64,000 bases of DNA from Pseudoalteromonas sp. A601. Its GTDB lineage: Bacteria > Pseudomonadota > Gammaproteobacteria > Enterobacterales > Alteromonadaceae. Where the stretch lies: contig NZ_MXQF01000019.1 in assembly GCF_002165575.1 (NCBI RefSeq), forward strand, positions 29,265 to 93,264, read 5' to 3'. Position numbers and translations under genes: made by a program. Under the pieces are notes generated by a model. That model had not been told where the DNA came from and ran no database searches. It saw only the letters and a program-made list of their open reading frames with translations. Shown here in pieces: positions 62,172 through 64,000 of the stretch; the stretch's first letter is position 1; every line of letters begins with the position of its first letter.

Positions 62172-62357
62172 GTGCATCCGCAAAGCAAACCATTTCAAAT
62201 TATTGATTAACAATGGATTAACTGACAATATCAACTGCAAACAGTCACTCCCCCTATATTTGTAGGTAGTACTAACTACCGCATTAAGTCTATTGTCTAC
62301 GCCCCTCCTTAAGATGATATTTTGCTTCCACTTGCTCTAATTTAAATAGACTCTATC

Positions 62358-63962
62358 ATGCGCGATATAGATAAATGGGACCCTGAAAATGACGATTTTT
62401 GGCGCCCAAACGGAGAAAAAATTGCAAACCGAAATTTATGGATATCTATCGGGGGGTTATTTTGTGGCTCTGCTGTATGGATGTATTGGAGCATTATTAC
62501 AGTTCAGATGCTGAATTTAGGCTTTAATTTCAGTTACGAGCAACTATTTAGTTTAGTAGCTATTGCAGGTTTAAGCGGCGCGACATTAAGAATCCCTAAT
62601 AGTTTTTTTATCGAACTATGCGGTGGCCGCCACACTCTTTTTTTTACTACTGCACTATTAATAATACCAGCTATCGGTACTGGGCTTGCATTACAAGACA
62701 AAAATACATCGCTGTGGGTGTTTCAATTAATGGCGCTACTCTCTGGGATCGGCGGGGGGAATTTCGCTTCATCAATATCCAATATCAGCTTTTTTTTTCC
62801 TAAAAAACAACAAGGCTTAGCACTGGGGTTAAATGCAGGGTTAAGTAATTTCGGCGTCATGGCAATGCAGCTAGTAGTACCGCTGGTTATGACCTGTGCA
62901 ATATTTGATGGTGTACCGCAGCAGCTAATTAGCGCCTCAGGTACATTAATTAGCAATACACCTGCCGGTAGTAATACCTATATTCAGAACGCGAGTTATA
63001 TTTGGTTACTTTTTTTAGTCCCCATAATATTTTTATGCTGGTTTGGCATGACCAACATAAATACCAAAGATGTATCGCCTAATGTAAGTAGTCCATCCGA
63101 CGCATTTGGTCTAATCACTTTAATGCTCGTGATCAGCTTTTTTTGGGCTGCTTTAGGCTTATGGCTCATACTGCCAACTCAGGCCAACGGAGTTAATCTA
63201 AGTATTCCTGAAGAACTGGTGTTGATATTTGTGATTCTAGCGACTTTATTTTGCTTAAAATCACTCCCCGGTACAGTAAGCCATAGTCTAAATAAGCAAT
63301 TCAAGATTTTTAACAATAAGCACACTTGGATAATGGGTATTATATATGCCATGACATTTGGCTCATTTATTGGCTTTGCAGCTGTATTTCCATTAGCGAT
63401 TAAAATAATTTTTGGCTATCAACACCTCATGGTTGATGGCGTAATGACGCATAATACTATTAACGTAAACGGACCAAGTGCTTTGATGTATGCATGGATG
63501 GGGGCTTTTATCGGTGCACTTATTCGCCCATTAGGCGGTTGGTTAGGCGATCAGTTCGGTGGAGCTTTTGTTACCCAAGCTTGCTGTATTATTATGGTGC
63601 TAAGCACGTTAGGTGTCTCTCATTATATGCAACTAGCGTTTCACAGCGCTCAGCCTGAAAAGTATTTTTTAGAGTTTTTTACTCTATTTCTAATTTTATT
63701 TGCAGCAACGGGAGTAGGTAATGGCTCAACATTTAAAACGATTACAGTTATTTTCCCTAAAGAGCAGACAGGCATTGTATTAGGTTGGACTTCTGCAATA
63801 GCGGCTTACGGCGCATTTTACATTCCAAACGCTTTCGGTGAGCAAATAGCTGCAACCACACCTAAAGTTGCGTTTATTAGTTTTACCCTTTTTTATACAC
63901 TATGTTTATTTATAAATTGGTGGTTTTACTTACGTAAAGAAAATGAACTTTATAACCCCTAA
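62358..63962 (+). CDS. Second nitrate/nitrite transporter, NarK2-type
   Basis: 534 residues with about 12-14 membrane helices. It is closely similar to the second half of the fused NarK at 47163-49832: 'RNLWISIGGLFCGSAVWMYW', 'GLSGATLRIPNSFF', 'GIGGGNFASSISNISFFFP', 'YAWMGAFIGALIRPLGGWLG' and 'ATGVGNGSTFKTITVIFP' all have counterparts there, even the N-terminal 'WDPENDDFW' tail. It is a paralog of that domain, or the free form from which the fusion came. It faces narL across a regulatory spacer. Confidence 0.9.
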   Translation: MRDIDKWDPENDDFWRPNGEKIANRNLWISIGGLFCGSAVWMYWSIITVQMLNLGFNFSYEQLFSLVAIAGLSGATLRIPNSFFIELCGGRHTLFFTTALLIIPAIGTGLALQDKNTSLWVFQLMALLSGIGGGNFASSISNISFFFPKKQQGLALGLNAGLSNFGVMAMQLVVPLVMTCAIFDGVPQQLISASGTLISNTPAGSNTYIQNASYIWLLFLVPIIFLCWFGMTNINTKDVSPNVSSPSDAFGLITLMLVISFFWAALGLWLILPTQANGVNLSIPEELVLIFVILATLFCLKSLPGTVSHSLNKQFKIFNNKHTWIMGIIYAMTFGSFIGFAAVFPLAIKIIFGYQHLMVDGVMTHNTINVNGPSALMYAWMGAFIGALIRPLGGWLGDQFGGAFVTQACCIIMVLSTLGVSHYMQLAFHSAQPEKYFLEFFTLFLILFAATGVGNGSTFKTITVIFPKEQTGIVLGWTSAIAAYGAFYIPNAFGEQIAATTPKVAFISFTLFYTLCLFINWWFYLRKENELYNP

Positions 63963-64000
63963 AGCTAAGTTATACCAAACACATTTAATTGATGATCTAT

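Noticed and set aside
1..64000. Prophage, integron or plasmid region
   Set aside because: No integrase, capsid, replication or transfer genes, no attachment sites; gene content is chromosomal throughout.

Overview
The window reads as a stretch of chromosome from a marine gammaproteobacterium, most likely Pseudoalteromonas or a close relative in the Alteromonadales. This rests on the low GC content, the gene families present (secreted S9 and M1 peptidases, a DUF6702 protein, a GH19 chitinase with a chitin-binding domain, the long form of isocitrate lyase next to malate synthase G) and many small foldback repeats between genes. I see no rRNA, tRNA, CRISPR array, prophage, plasmid backbone or intact insertion sequence. 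The taxonomic call is inference.

Layout. Positions 1-555 hold the start of a membrane sensor protein on the minus strand. Positions 994-6115 are a tight five-gene plus-strand operon: a secreted glycoside hydrolase family 3 enzyme, a DUF1445 protein, PxpA (5-oxoprolinase subunit A), a DUF4392 protein and a D-amino-acid aminotransferase. DUF1445 and DUF4392 are the two halves of animal D-glutamate cyclase, so this looks like a D-glutamate/D-alanine (peptidoglycan stem) salvage pathway. Positions 6174-9478 hold decayed genes, a response-regulator diguanylate cyclase and a lone phosphopantetheinyl transferase. Positions 9479-17317 carry an S9 peptidase, a repeat-rich spacer, the divergent glyoxylate-shunt pair aceA/glcB and a YebC-family regulator. 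Positions 17472-27661 carry a HAD phosphatase, an M1 peptidase/DUF6702 pair, two small paralogous membrane proteins, sbcDC and a methyltransferase. Positions 28307-36542 hold an unknown membrane protein, dgt, and a GDPD lipoprotein / unknown membrane protein / nucleotide-pyrophosphatase-like cluster. Positions 36550-40482 are a histidine kinase/response regulator/PepSY/DUF5666 set. Positions 40693-46975 hold a BenE fragment, a chitinase, a MarR-HlyD-FUSC efflux operon with two palindromic operators, and a two-part spermidine-synthase-like system.

Positions 47163-63962 form one functional block for anaerobic nitrate respiration: a double-length NarK, a hemerythrin-like protein, UbiT, UbiU and UbiV (oxygen-independent ubiquinone synthesis), moeB, a Moco riboswitch followed by moaA-mobA-moaB-moaC-moaD-moaE-modABC, then moeA-narL and a second NarK. 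NarL-like 7-2-7 inverted heptamers occur upstream of narK, moaA and narL/narK2. FNR-like boxes occur upstream of ubiT, ubiU and narL. Nitrate reductase itself and a NarX sensor are not in the window.

The most unusual signals are: (1) the D-glutamate operon, which has PxpA without PxpB or PxpC; (2) a dispersed 17-bp palindrome, TGTAAA-N5-TTTACA with a C-rich or G-rich centre, present six times (one copy with a mismatch), three of them inside genes and always in the same codon phase; (3) several foldback elements, one of them inside the moa operon; and (4) a cluster of decayed gene remnants.
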